DNA of 64,000 nt from Paenibacillus bouchesdurhonensis. GTDB taxonomy: Bacteria; Bacillota; Bacilli; Paenibacillales; Paenibacillaceae. Positions 43,728 to 52,503 of this stretch are shown in pieces. Made by a program: the position numbers and the translations under genes. The stretch spans positions 1,098,033 to 1,162,032 of the forward strand of contig NZ_LT732548.1 of the NCBI RefSeq assembly GCF_900155685.1. Direction: 5' to 3'. The notes below the pieces were generated by a model. That model saw only the letters and a list, made by a program, of their open reading frames with translations. It ran no database searches and was not told where the DNA came from. Each line of letters starts with the position of its first letter. Positions within the stretch are counted from its first letter, which is position 1.

Positions 43728-44783
43728 TTAGGAGCCCTTTTTCTTGCGATTTTTATCCTGCCGCTCCCATTGCTTCAGCAAGGGAAACGGGTTGAACGCC
43801 CACTCTTTCGTTCCGGTATCCTTGTAAATGCCGTAGTGCAGATGAGGCGGGAATCTGCCTTGTGTTCCTGGAGGCCCGTAGCCGCTGCTGCCTACCCAAC
43901 CGATCGTCTGGCCGGGCGTTACGGTATCGCCGATATTGATGTTCTTCTCAAAGCCTTGCAAATGGGCGTAGTAGTGGTAGCGGTTGTTAAGATCTCGAAT
44001 TCCCATTCTCCAGCCGCCGTATGGGTTCCAGCCTTTGGTTTCGACAATGCCGTAGCAAACGCTGCGTACCGGTACCCCATAGGAAGCGAAGAGATCCGTC
44101 CCTTCGTGCGTGCGCAGGCCGCCCCAGCCACGCCGGTCTCCCCATGTATCGCGGAAAGTGTAGGTGCTTTTTACAGGAAGCGGAAAAGTGTTGTCGAACA
44201 GGTCGGTGCGATCAAAGTTGTTGTAAACTTTGGCGAATTGGCGAATTCGCTCTACGGATGAATCATTTTGGTAATAGCGCCAGAGGGCGATACGTATGTC
44301 GTCGTCGCTATAGCCGAAATGAAGCAAATAAGCCGCCATGGTGTACAAGGCATCTCGATCATTATGAGGGTCTGCGATGGCGTCCGATGTCGCGTCTTTA
44401 CCAATTCCGCCGAACAAGGCAATCGTCGCAGGATTCGTATCACCGGGGTTAGGATTCAAAGGTCCGGCCCAGACAGCTTCCTTAAAGCGAATGCCGACCA
44501 GCCTATTGTTCATTTCCGGGCTTTGCTGGGCGCGCGGGGTGAGCGTTCGTTCATACTGATCTATGGCGGCAAGCCAGTGCCAAGGAATTTGCGTCAATAA
44601 GCCGATCTCCTCATATAAGCTTCGTCGTAGCTCATAAGAATTTTTGGGGGGAGACGAGCTCGGTTTGCCGGGAGCCTCCGCAGCCGATGCCCCAAAACCG
44701 GGAATGCTCCATAGTGACGTCAGTACGGTCACGCCAATGAGGCAAGGAATAAGTCTACTGACGAATAATAAACTCGACCTCAA
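43728..44783 (-). CDS. lytH: M23 metallopeptidase, LytH/YunA-like
   Basis: 351 residues. A signal peptide (IPCLIGVTVLTSLWSIPGFG) is followed by an uncharacterised alpha-helical domain (about 50-215) and a C-terminal M23 domain. Zinc ligands are in THEGTDLFA (His and Asp) and PPHLHYGIY. Bacillus LytH is the L-Ala-D-Glu endopeptidase that trims cortex peptidoglycan in the forming spore, and length and gene neighbours agree. The start is TTG at 44783 with AAGGAGG upstream; no better ATG exists. Confidence 0.88.
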   Translation of the reverse strand: MRSSLLFVSRLIPCLIGVTVLTSLWSIPGFGASAAEAPGKPSSSPPKNSYELRRSLYEEIGLLTQIPWHWLAAIDQYERTLTPRAQQSPEMNNRLVGIRFKEAVWAGPLNPNPGDTNPATIALFGGIGKDATSDAIADPHNDRDALYTMAAYLLHFGYSDDDIRIALWRYYQNDSSVERIRQFAKVYNNFDRTDLFDNTFPLPVKSTYTFRDTWGDRRGWGGLRTHEGTDLFASYGVPVRSVCYGIVETKGWNPYGGWRMGIRDLNNRYHYYAHLQGFEKNINIGDTVTPGQTIGWVGSSGYGPPGTQGRFPPHLHYGIYKDTGTKEWAFNPFPLLKQWERQDKNRKKKGS

Positions 44784-44905
44784 GGTGAGATCTCCTCCTT
44801 TAAAAATCCGTCGTCGATTACCTTAACGTAAACAACGTTTTTTTAGGTTGGGACAAAAGATGTTTTTTTATTCCATTTGTCAATGAGGTTTTTCCAGACG
44901 ATTCA

Positions 44906-44914
44906 TGGTATAAT
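44906..44914 (+). promoter_or_regulatory. Extended -10 promoter of lipA
   Basis: TGGTATAAT at 44906-44914 is an extended -10 consensus, 43 bases before the TTG start. No -35 with the right spacing is seen. Confidence 0.55.
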
Positions 44915-44957
44915 AATGGCGCTATAGCCTATTCCAAGAGAAGGAAGGTCTCTATTC

Positions 44958-45857
44958 TTGTCCAAACTAGCTAAAGAACCGAAACCGGATTGGATTCGAA
45001 TCAAGTTGACGACTGGCGATAATTATCAGGAAATTAAAGAGATGATGCGCTCGAAGACACTACATACGGTATGTGAAGAAGCGCGTTGTCCAAATATATA
45101 TGAATGCTGGGCGAACCGTACAGCTACATTCATGATCCTAGGCGATATTTGCACCAGGGCCTGCCGCTTCTGTGCAGTCAATACGGGCATGCCCACGGAG
45201 CTGGATCTTCAGGAACCGGAGCGGGTTGCCGAGGCTGCCGAGAAGATGGGGCTGCGCCATTGTGTAGTCACTAGCGTGGCACGGGATGATTTGAAGGATG
45301 GCGGGGCGACTATATTTGCAGAGACGGTTCGCGCTATACGGGCGCGTATGCCGCTTTGCAGTGTAGAGGTGCTGATTCCAGATTTTTTAGGCAACGAGGA
45401 ATCACTGCGCATCGTCATGGATGCGAAGCCGGATATTCTGAACCATAATATTGAGACGGTGGAACGGCTTTCCGATCGCGTGCGCGCCAAGGCGAAATAT
45501 CGCCGTTCATTGGAGCTGCTTCAGCGTGCCAAGCGGATGCAGCCAGATATCCCTACGAAATCCAGCATTATGCTGGGCGTAGGTGAAGAGTGGGCAGAAA
45601 TTTTGCAGGCGATGGATGATTTGCGAGCCGTTGACTGCGATATTTTGACGATTGGCCAATATTTACAGCCTTCGCCGCAGCATCTGACTGTGGAGAAATA
45701 CTATCGGCCGGAGCAATTTGCCGAACTGAAGGAAGAGGGCATGAAGCGTGGCTTTAGTCACGTGGAATCCGGCCCGCTTGTTCGCAGTTCATACCATGCC
45801 CATGAGCAGGTTAAGTCGGCGAAGAGCCACCAGGCAGCCGTTCCGGCGGAAATTTAA
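44958..45857 (+). CDS. lipA: Lipoyl synthase
   Basis: 299 residues. A radical SAM enzyme that inserts two sulfurs into octanoylated proteins. The N-terminal auxiliary-cluster cysteines are in [13 protein letters not shown] and the radical SAM cluster in [10 protein letters not shown] (CxxxCxxC). Also present is [15 protein letters not shown]. The start is TTG at 44958 behind AAGGAAGG. It is co-transcribed with yutD. Confidence 0.97.
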   Translation: MSKLAKEPKPDWIRIKLTTGDNYQEIKEMMRSKTLHTVCEEARCPNIYECWANRTATFMILGDICTRACRFCAVNTGMPTELDLQEPERVAEAAEKMGLRHCVVTSVARDDLKDGGATIFAETVRAIRARMPLCSVEVLIPDFLGNEESLRIVMDAKPDILNHNIETVERLSDRVRAKAKYRRSLELLQRAKRMQPDIPTKSSIMLGVGEEWAEILQAMDDLRAVDCDILTIGQYLQPSPQHLTVEKYYRPEQFAELKEEGMKRGFSHVESGPLVRSSYHAHEQVKSAKSHQAAVPAEI

Positions 45858-45882
45858 GGGCAAGGCAAGAGGGGGATACCGA

Positions 45883-46218
45883 ATGATCCAAATCGGTGGC
45901 AGAACATACGAATTGATTCAAAATTACAAGGATGCTTGGGACGCTGAAGCGTTCAAACAGAGATACAGTGAAGTGCTGGATCGGTACGATTATATTCTTG
46001 GGGACTGGGGCTACGAGAAGTTGAGACTCAAGGGCTTCCTGCGGGACAACCATCCCAAGGTAAACAGGGATACCGCCTATTCGGGCATTACGGATTATAT
46101 CAATGAGTATTGTAATTTTGGCTGTGCTTATTTTGTCCTTCAGAAGACGAAGGAGCACAAGGAGAATAGAGGAGGCCAGAAGGCTTCATCGTCAAATACA
46201 GAGACAGCTGGAGATTAA
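45883..46218 (+). CDS. yutD: YutD family protein
   Basis: 111 residues. The DUF1027/YutD signature is clear: YDYILGDWGYEKLRLKGF, then YINEYCNFGCAYFVLQK. Function is unknown. It follows lipA by 25 bases, the same linkage as in Bacillus (yutB-yutC-yutD). The ATG at 45883 has AGGGGG upstream; the longer reading from 45748 overlaps lipA. Confidence 0.92.
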   Translation: MIQIGGRTYELIQNYKDAWDAEAFKQRYSEVLDRYDYILGDWGYEKLRLKGFLRDNHPKVNRDTAYSGITDYINEYCNFGCAYFVLQKTKEHKENRGGQKASSSNTETAGD

Positions 46219-46335
46219 CTGATTGACGGTGGCTGGAACTGCTGACGGTTCAGTTTGCTGTGAGCAATAATAGTGTATAGTTTCGTTACCATTGCAATAT
46301 ATGCCTACTAGGAGAAGCTTAAATTTTGTATGCGG

Positions 46336-46369
46336 GGCAGTTTTCGAGGAATTCGGAAGCTGCCTTTTT
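46336..46369 (+). terminator. Terminator after lipA-yutD
   Basis: GGCAG (46336-46340) pairs with CTGCC (46360-46364) with inner TTC/GAA, followed by TTTTT. Placed 118 bases after the stop. Confidence 0.65.
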
Positions 46370-46639
46370 GGTGCGGAAAATTTAGAGTGGCGGGAAAAGA
46401 GTTCTGATAAATGCATCGATTTGCAGTTGTATCATCTAGCGCCGAATAGAAATCTAACTCCGTACTTGTACAGAGAGGCTTGCGATTAGCCGGTCATGGC
46501 AGTTATGTACGAAATATCGTACAAAATTGCTTGTGACCGGCTAGAGCAAGCCTCTTAGCATTAACCCGGTTTTGATTGTAATATAAGCCAACAGCCTACA
46601 CACCTAGCCAGCTCACATCCGACTAGAACGAAATGATAT
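46370..46639. other. Intergenic region holding a long hairpin element
   Basis: No gene is supported here. It contains the three-stem inverted repeat at 46474-46555 and little else. Confidence 0.6.
46474..46555. repeat. Long three-segment inverted repeat
   Basis: Three nested perfect stems: AGAGGCTTGC/GCAAGCCTCT (10), TAGCCGGTCA/TGACCGGCTA (10) and TGTACGA/TCGTACA (7, loop AATA), interrupted by short internal loops. No T-run follows on either strand, so it is not a plain terminator. It could be a small mobile palindromic element or a stable RNA. Confidence 0.85.
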
Positions 46640-48091
46640 TTACCCCGTTTTCGCCTTCAGCTTTAAGCTGCCTTGCTGATAGCTCCATTCGATTTCAGGA
46701 TATTTCTTCTGGAACTCCTGCAGTTCGATATAGGTCTCGTCGTTAAGTATTTTTACGCTTCCGTCACTTCGTTTGAACTGCTGCTTGTTGTCCGAGCTAT
46801 CGGTTATTGTCAGCACCCCGGTGCTGGTTGCCCAGGAGGCTTTGCCTTGAACAAGGGCAGCGAGCACGCGGGATTGCGCATATACATTGCTTCCCTCTTG
46901 CACGACATCAAGGTAACCAGTAAAGGAAACGTTGTTAATGTTGAGTTCAGAGGAGTTTCCGCTTACTTCCATGTTTTTGAGACCGATTTGGTGCAGGGCT
47001 GCAATGAGCTGGGCAGTCGAGCTCAGATTGACCTCGACATCGGGCTCCAGACCGATATAGTTGAAATCCTCTTGATTCGGCGTTAAGTATTTCAGAATCG
47101 TCAGCTTCAGGGAGCCGCCATTCGATAAAGAGTAAATATTTTGAATGCGTGCCTTACCGTAAGTTTGGGTACCAACGACAGCAGCTATGCCATTGTCCCG
47201 CAGCGCCGCGGTCAGAATTTCTGAAGCGCTGGCTGTCCATTCATTGGTCAAAATAACGACAGGCATACTGATTGAGCTGCCGTTTGTAATTTTAATGGCT
47301 TCTGGCTTGCCGTTCTGGCTTTCCGTATACATCAGCACACCGTCTTTGATAAATTGCTTGGCGATATTCTGCGCTGATTCCACATAACCGCCGAGATTGT
47401 CTCTCAGATCCAGAACGAGTGATTTCATTCCTAATTTGCGGAGCTTGTTCAAATGCACGGCAAACTCTTCATCTGCTTGATCCGAGAAAGTGGAGATAGC
47501 GATATATCCGATATCTCCCGATGAGATCATTCGGCTCGTTACTGCCGGCAAAGCAAAATGGGCACGGGTAATCTGAAAGCTTAACTGGCTGCTGCCCCTT
47601 TTGATCGTGACGCTCACCTTCGTATTTTCCTCGCCATGAATGAGGTAAATATCGTCTGCACTTGTAACTTGGTGATCGTCGACTTTGGCAATGATATCTC
47701 CTTTGCGCAAACCAGCCGATTTAGCCGGAGATCCTTCGAGTACTTCGGTCACATAGAGCTTGCCTTGAGTAAAGCGGATCAGTACTCCGATGCCAACGTA
47801 TTCCTGATTGAGCTGATCTTCAAATTCCTGGAGCTCTTCTTGTGTGAAATAGTCCGAATAAGGGTCTTCTAAAGTATAAACCATGCCGCGTATGGCATTT
47901 TCGATGAATTCGTTTCGCTCTACTCCTTCAATATTGTTATCATTCAAGTATTGAAGAACCTCCCGAAGTATTTCGAGGTCGCTGGATTCTGCCGCTTCAT
48001 TCGCGGAACTCTCTGCAAATACGGCTTGAGGCAGGCAAAGCGCGAGAAAAAGAAGGGGAATTAGAATTTTTTTGTACCATGGTTTAATCAT
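46640..48091 (-). CDS. C-terminal processing peptidase (S41) with stalk domain
   Basis: 483 residues. A signal peptide (ILIPLLFLALCLPQAVFAES) precedes a helical region, a PDZ domain (GVLIRFTQGKLYVTEVLEGS to about 170) and the S41 protease core, with the catalytic Ser in WTASASEIL and Lys in TYGKARIQ. From about 385 a copper-amine-oxidase-N-like stalk domain is attached (LNINNVSFTGYLDVVQEGSN, then SDGSVKILND). It is related to CtpA/CtpB, which in Bacillus signals during sporulation. The extra domain suggests binding to the cell wall. Transcribed alone. Confidence 0.92.
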   Translation of the reverse strand: MIKPWYKKILIPLLFLALCLPQAVFAESSANEAAESSDLEILREVLQYLNDNNIEGVERNEFIENAIRGMVYTLEDPYSDYFTQEELQEFEDQLNQEYVGIGVLIRFTQGKLYVTEVLEGSPAKSAGLRKGDIIAKVDDHQVTSADDIYLIHGEENTKVSVTIKRGSSQLSFQITRAHFALPAVTSRMISSGDIGYIAISTFSDQADEEFAVHLNKLRKLGMKSLVLDLRDNLGGYVESAQNIAKQFIKDGVLMYTESQNGKPEAIKITNGSSISMPVVILTNEWTASASEILTAALRDNGIAAVVGTQTYGKARIQNIYSLSNGGSLKLTILKYLTPNQEDFNYIGLEPDVEVNLSSTAQLIAALHQIGLKNMEVSGNSSELNINNVSFTGYLDVVQEGSNVYAQSRVLAALVQGKASWATSTGVLTITDSSDNKQQFKRSDGSVKILNDETYIELQEFQKKYPEIEWSYQQGSLKLKAKTG

Positions 48092-48171
48092 AATTATAAT
48101 ACGTCCTTTGCTATGTATTAACTAGAATATATAACTCTATCATACAGGTAAAAAAGGGAAATTTATATAGG

Positions 48172-48200
48172 AAAACGGATGTTCCTTGAACATCCGTTTT
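48172..48200. terminator. Terminator between ppnK and the protease gene
   Basis: AAAACGGATGTTC and GAACATCCGTTTT are perfect 13-base arms with a three-base loop. It ends ppnK transcription on the minus strand, where TTTTCC follows. Confidence 0.88.
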
Positions 48201-48226
48201 ATTGTACGTGCTCAATATGCTATTTT

Positions 48227-49030
48227 TTAACCAAGAAAAGCATTGCGGACGCGATTCCAGAAAGGAAAGGGACGATAGCGTACGAAGCTGATACTCTGCT
48301 TCGCTACCTGGCAACGAACGGATATGAGGTCGCTGATCGGATGGTTGATATGATCCAAAGTGAGCAGCAGATTCTGTTCCTTGCGCGAATAAATATCGCA
48401 GTGATGATGTTTAGGAAGTACCAAGGATGAGCCTATGGTTCGGAAAACCCGATTATTGATCGAAGCGATTTCGGAAATTTGCAATGCCTTAATCGAGGGA
48501 TGAATGATAGCTCCGCCAAGACTTTTGTTATAAGCCGTGCTTCCAGAAGGTGTAGAAATGCAAAAACCGTCTCCTCGAAACATTTCGAACATTTGATCAT
48601 TGATATCGACTTGGGCGACAATTGTTCCATCCACGCCCTTGAGCGTAAATTCATTCAGGCAAATATAAGAGGAGGTTCCTGATTTCTTCTGAATCTCCAG
48701 CTCAATAAGCGGATAATGTACGATCCGGGGTTTGAGCACGGACTCATCTTTGTGTCTGGCGATCATATCTACAAGCTCAGGAATTTCATTGGCTTGCCAA
48801 TCGGCAAAAAAGCCAAGATGCCCGGTATGTACCCCCACAAATGAGATCGACGGAATACGGTCAATAAACGTATGGAAAGCGTGGAGCATCGTCCCGTCTC
48901 CCCCAATGGAAACGACGATGTCCGGTGACTCTGCATCCAACTGAAGACCTTGCTTTGCGGCCAATTGATGGAATTTCTCGCTCAATTCAACGGACAATTG
49001 ATCGCCACGGTCAAGAACGTAATATCTCAA
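48227..49030 (-). CDS. ppnK: NAD kinase
   Basis: 267 residues. It phosphorylates NAD+ to NADP+. Motifs are VVSIGGDGTMLHAFH, VGVHTGHLGFFADW, FCISTPSGSTAYNKSLGG and NRVFRTIGSSLVLP. Length fits the Gram-positive type. The start is TTG at 49030 with AAAGGAG upstream. It depends on NAD that the 30761-34641 cluster would supply, though it is not linked to it. Confidence 0.96.
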   Translation of the reverse strand: MRYYVLDRGDQLSVELSEKFHQLAAKQGLQLDAESPDIVVSIGGDGTMLHAFHTFIDRIPSISFVGVHTGHLGFFADWQANEIPELVDMIARHKDESVLKPRIVHYPLIELEIQKKSGTSSYICLNEFTLKGVDGTIVAQVDINDQMFEMFRGDGFCISTPSGSTAYNKSLGGAIIHPSIKALQISEIASINNRVFRTIGSSLVLPKHHHCDIYSRKEQNLLLTLDHINHPISDLISVRCQVAKQSISFVRYRPFPFWNRVRNAFLG

Positions 49031-49098
49031 GATGACAGGCTCCTTTGTATTATCCTTTTGTAAAGATCATAATCAATTCTGAAACAGAACACAACGGT

Positions 49099-50385
49099 TC
49101 ATTTCCTTGATCTCCCTTCGGCTCGGGTAAGCAAACGATGAATGATTCGGGCAAGCAGAGATAAAATAAGGAGTATCGATATCAATTTCAGGAAGATTAA
49201 AAAGGCGTCGGGAATACTGCTCCATCCTGCGGGCATCTCGCCGTACAATGAGTTAAGCCATGCGTCGTCCGATGGGGAGCCCATAAATGGTTCCCAGAGC
49301 AGCAGCAATAGTGCCGCTGCCAAAATGCCGTGAATGAGGCGAGCCGCTAGAAAGGGGGCATAGCGTAAATCCGCTCCGTTCAAAATGCTGGCAACCTGAG
49401 CATGAACGGATAACCCTCCCCACGATAAAATAAACGCCGCCGCTGCTGCTTTATGCATCAGCGGGACGGAAACAGGAGCCGCAGCAGCTTTGGCACCGAG
49501 CGTAACCTCGAAGATTCCTCCTACGAAGGGCTCCGCCAAAGCGCTAGGCAAGCCAGTTAAGCTTAGGAAGGAATGGACGCTGGCATAGAGCAGGGTCATC
49601 ATGCCGGAAGCGGTCAGCAGCTCCAGAATAACCGAGAAGAAGACAACAAGCCCGCCGACTACCGCCATGAGCTGCAGGGAGGAGGAAACGGCCTGCTTCA
49701 GCAGCTCGCCTAGGCTGCGTCCGTCATTTTGCCGGGCCTCGTGCATCGCTTTAAGGGCTAGCCGCAAGCTGAACCTTGCGGAAGGTTCAGAAGGTTTACT
49801 TGACGAAGCTGAACTATTCACTTTAACCGTCTTGATTTGAAGGTCGACCTTTTGGTCTAAGGCATCCTGCTTGGTGCCATAGAACCTCATTATGACTCCA
49901 AGCAGCAGGGCGCTTCCATAATGGGCTAATGCGAGAATGCCCGCCAGCTTGGAGCTGCCAAAGAAGCCGACCGAGACGGCGCCGATTAGAAAAATCGGAT
50001 CGGACGAAGTGGTAAAGGCTACAAGTCGTTCCCCTTCTACACGACTAATAAGCCGCTGTTCTCTAAGCTTGGTAGCGAGCTTGGCGCTGACCGGGTAGCC
50101 GGAAGCAAAGCCCATAGCGGCGACGAAGCCGCCGCTGCCGGGGATTCGGAATAAAGGCTTCATTAAAGGATCAAGCAGCTTTCCTAAGAAATGGACGATC
50201 CCGAAGCCAAGCATCAATTCAGAGATGACGAAGAAGGGAAACAGAGAGGGAAATAACACCTCCCACCAAATGGCGAGCCCGGTAACGCCTGCTTCCCAAG
50301 CAGCTTGGGGATAGGCAAGCATCAGGAAGCCGATTGCCGCCATGGTAATCACCATCATCGAAATGGTGATTCGCGCAATATTCAT
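49099..50385 (-). CDS. ylbJ: Sporulation membrane protein YlbJ
   Basis: 428 residues with at least nine membrane helices. Family motifs are EVLFPSLFPFFVISELMLGF, RIPGSGGFVAAMGFASGYPV, and GGLSVHAQVASILN near the C-terminus. In Bacillus it is needed for spore cortex formation. The ATG at 50385 has GTGGAGGCG upstream. Confidence 0.93.
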   Translation of the reverse strand: MNIARITISMMVITMAAIGFLMLAYPQAAWEAGVTGLAIWWEVLFPSLFPFFVISELMLGFGIVHFLGKLLDPLMKPLFRIPGSGGFVAAMGFASGYPVSAKLATKLREQRLISRVEGERLVAFTTSSDPIFLIGAVSVGFFGSSKLAGILALAHYGSALLLGVIMRFYGTKQDALDQKVDLQIKTVKVNSSASSSKPSEPSARFSLRLALKAMHEARQNDGRSLGELLKQAVSSSLQLMAVVGGLVVFFSVILELLTASGMMTLLYASVHSFLSLTGLPSALAEPFVGGIFEVTLGAKAAAAPVSVPLMHKAAAAAFILSWGGLSVHAQVASILNGADLRYAPFLAARLIHGILAAALLLLLWEPFMGSPSDDAWLNSLYGEMPAGWSSIPDAFLIFLKLISILLILSLLARIIHRLLTRAEGRSRK

Positions 50386-50562
50386 GAAGAACGCCTCCAC
50401 AATAGGTCATAGTGGAGTGTATGATTGGATTAGGACAAACAGCACAAAAAAGGCAAGAAAGCGATTACATTTTATACTGTATTTTTGATTAATATGTGTT
50501 AGAATAAAAGTCACAGATGTATACTTCACGGGACAAAATCTCTGATGGATGGAGTGTTGGCT
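50386..50562 (+). other. Gap between ylbJ and the micro-ORF
   Basis: About 180 bases, very AT-rich in the middle, with TAGAAT near 50499-50504 preceded by TGTGT (a possible extended -10 for the micro-ORF). Nothing else is recognised. Confidence 0.35.
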
Positions 50563-50658
50563 ATGAGTTATGTAGCAGGTGTACTGGTATGCGCCTTTGT
50601 GTATGTTATCCGCGCTTCTCGCGTCCATTCTAGTGAAGAGGATTGGCGAAGTTATTGA
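50563..50658 (+). CDS. 31-residue membrane micro-protein
   Basis: The ATG at 50563 follows GATGGAGTG at a suitable distance. The product is a single hydrophobic segment (YVAGVLVCAFVYVIRA) with a polar tail (SRVHSSEEDWRSY). A strong terminator lies 34 bases after its stop and the next gene has its own start region, so it has the layout of a stand-alone transcript. Function is unknown. Confidence 0.5.
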   Translation: MSYVAGVLVCAFVYVIRASRVHSSEEDWRSY

Positions 50659-50691
50659 AATAGCAGCAGGATGATCCTGCTGATACGTAAG

Positions 50692-50720
50692 GGCTCCGGT
50701 AGGAGCTTTTATTTTTTTTT
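50692..50720 (+). terminator. Terminator after the micro-ORF
   Basis: GGCTCC/GGAGC stem with loop GGTA, followed by TTTTATTTTTTTTT, a very strong T-run. A second palindrome AGCAGGATGATCCTGCT lies just upstream. Confidence 0.85.
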
Positions 50721-50775
50721 GCTATAATTGATAGGGAGTATCAAAAATACAATGTGGAAGTTGGAGAGGAATCCC

Positions 50776-51153
50776 GTGAATCCAAGTTTAAGCATTTATG
50801 ATAATCTGGGCGGCGAGAAGGTCATCCGTCAGCTTGTGGAGGCTTTTTATCCAAAAGTAAAGGCGAATCCCCTGCTTGGGCCTTTGTTCCCAGAGGATAT
50901 TGAGCCGGTGATGGAGAAACAGTTTATGTTCTTATCGCAATTTTTCGGCGGGCCTTCGTTATTTTCGGATGCTTTTGGCCATCCGATGATGAGAGCGAGA
51001 CATCTATCCTTTCCAGTCACACGTGAAAGAGCCGAAGCTTGGCTGGCTTGTATGACTGAAGCATTGGAAGAGGTCGGAGTGGACGATGAGTTAAAGGATT
51101 TTGTCATTCAACGGTTGTCTGGACCTGCATTTCATTTCGTAAATACACCTTAG
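50776..51153 (+). CDS. Truncated hemoglobin, group II
   Basis: 125 residues. It resembles YjbI of Bacillus: SIYDNLGGEKVIRQLVEAFY, then GGPSLFSDAFGHPMMRARHL with the proximal histidine region, and WLACMTEALEEV containing the Trp G8 typical of group II. It binds oxygen or NO and likely protects from nitrosative stress. The start is GTG at 50776 with GGAGAGG six bases upstream; an ATG at 50752 lacks a site. Confidence 0.9.
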   Translation: MNPSLSIYDNLGGEKVIRQLVEAFYPKVKANPLLGPLFPEDIEPVMEKQFMFLSQFFGGPSLFSDAFGHPMMRARHLSFPVTRERAEAWLACMTEALEEVGVDDELKDFVIQRLSGPAFHFVNTP

Positions 51154-51201
51154 GGATGATGAAACGCCTTGCCTTATGGCGGTGATGGAAAGGAAGTTAT
51201 C

Positions 51202-51903
51202 GTGTTGGAGCTGGAACCTCTTTATAAAATTAAGGTAACTTGTGTTTATTGTGAGAATGTGTTCTCTACTTCTCGGGTAAGGCCAAGCCTGAAGCGGGCC
51301 TTTCGAACGGATACTGACTTTTGCGGTTATTACCGGGAGGAGAATCCCGATTATTATGTGGTGCGGATTTGCCCTTCATGCGGATTTGCCTCTACGGAGA
51401 ATTCGAATGACCGCTTGACGGATCATCAGCGCAAAGAGTTCAAACAAAATATTGGAAATCGTTTCGTGAAGCGGGATTACGGGGGCCAGAGGAGCTGGGA
51501 GAACGCGCTGGAGACGTATAAACTGGCATTGCTTTGCGCACAGACGATCGGCGAGAAGGAGAGAATTATCGCCAGTTTGCTTCACCATATTGCCTGGCTG
51601 TATCGCTACCGTGAGGATCATGAACAAGAACAGCGCTTTTTAAAGCACGCCCTGAATTCTTACATAAAGGTATACGAGAATGAAGGTGCTGGCGATAATG
51701 ATGCCAGGCTAATGTATTTAATCGGTGAATTGAACCGCAGAATCGGGGCAAATAATGAAGCCGTCAAATGGTTCTCTAGAGTTATTAATGACAAGAAAAT
51801 TATGGATGCAGCGATGATTCGCGCTTGCCGCGAGCAATGGGCACTGCTGCGGGAAGAAATGCAGAGCAAAGGGGAAGAGCTGACGGAAGAGGTAAAGGGA
51901 TAG
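51202..51903 (+). CDS. DUF2225 family protein
   Basis: 233 residues. Two CxxC pairs (CVYC, CPSC) near the N-terminus suggest a zinc ribbon or rubredoxin-like fold. The rest looks like TPR helices (ALETYKLALLCAQTIGEKE, LLHHIAWLYRYREDHEQEQR). Function is unknown. The GTG at 51202 has GGAAAGGAAG upstream. It follows the hemoglobin gene by 48 bases and is probably co-transcribed. Confidence 0.88.
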   Translation: MLELEPLYKIKVTCVYCENVFSTSRVRPSLKRAFRTDTDFCGYYREENPDYYVVRICPSCGFASTENSNDRLTDHQRKEFKQNIGNRFVKRDYGGQRSWENALETYKLALLCAQTIGEKERIIASLLHHIAWLYRYREDHEQEQRFLKHALNSYIKVYENEGAGDNDARLMYLIGELNRRIGANNEAVKWFSRVINDKKIMDAAMIRACREQWALLREEMQSKGEELTEEVKG

Positions 51904-51949
51904 TCTCAGAATAATTTATAAATTCATGAGATTGTAGGCGAGAACGATA

Positions 51950-51985
51950 AAGGCCGTTCACATGAAAGTGCGAACGGCCTCTTCT
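51950..51985. terminator. Terminator after DUF2225
   Basis: AAGGCCGTTC pairs with GAACGGCCT (12-base loop), followed by CTTCT. It lies between convergent genes. Confidence 0.75.
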
Positions 51986-52008
51986 GGCCTGAGAACTCAA
52001 GGCCTGTG

Positions 52009-52242
52009 TTATTTGCGTACAACCGTATCGGTTAATAAATAGTCCCGGTCGCTATCCAATAGCGTTAGCTTGTTCTTGCAGCAAGGAAAGACGAGCAGCT
52101 TCTTCTTGCCTTCATGGACGCTTTGAACTTCATGAGGCTTCATGGAGAGAAGGACGTTTTCTTGTTCGCAGAAAGGGCATTTTGGCGCATAGACATCACC
52201 CATGATAATATCGTAAGGCAGCGCCTTCTCAAATGGAATCAT
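52009..52242 (-). CDS. Small zinc-ribbon-like protein
   Basis: 77 residues, not recognised as a named family. CPFCEQENV and PCCKNK give four cysteines in a zinc-ribbon arrangement, followed by TLLDSDRDYLLTDT. Its start overlaps the yycC stop by four bases (ATGA), so the two are translated together. Confidence 0.72.
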   Translation of the reverse strand: MIPFEKALPYDIIMGDVYAPKCPFCEQENVLLSMKPHEVQSVHEGKKKLLVFPCCKNKLTLLDSDRDYLLTDTVVRK

Positions 52243-52415
52243 GAGGATGTACCCGAGTCATTAGAAGACGGTGGATTTGCCGCTTCTTCTTTGGCGATTT
52301 CCGCGATTTTTTGCATTAATATATGCTGTGGCATATGCATAAGGTGCTCGAGTGGCACCTTTAGTTTTTCGGCTAGCTTTACAGCAGTTTCCGGTGAGAC
52401 TTGCAGTGGCTTCAT
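52239..52415 (-). CDS. yycC: YycC family protein
   Basis: 58 residues. The family signature LQVSPETAVKLAEKL and LEHLMHMPQHILMQKIAEI is clear. Function is unknown. The ATG at 52415 has AGGAGGGG six bases upstream. It is divergent from the oligoendopeptidase gene. Confidence 0.9.
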   Translation of the reverse strand: MKPLQVSPETAVKLAEKLKVPLEHLMHMPQHILMQKIAEIAKEEAANPPSSNDSGTSS

Positions 52416-52503
52416 ATGATCCCCTCCTGTCGATCTGGTTTCTATATCATACACTTTTAATGCCGGTGGCATCAACATTGGCATGAGGAAAGGATGCATA
52501 TTT

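Noticed and set aside
46292..46489. 65-codon frame downstream of yutD
   Set aside because: It crosses the lipA-yutD terminator and enters the palindrome, with no protein-like features.
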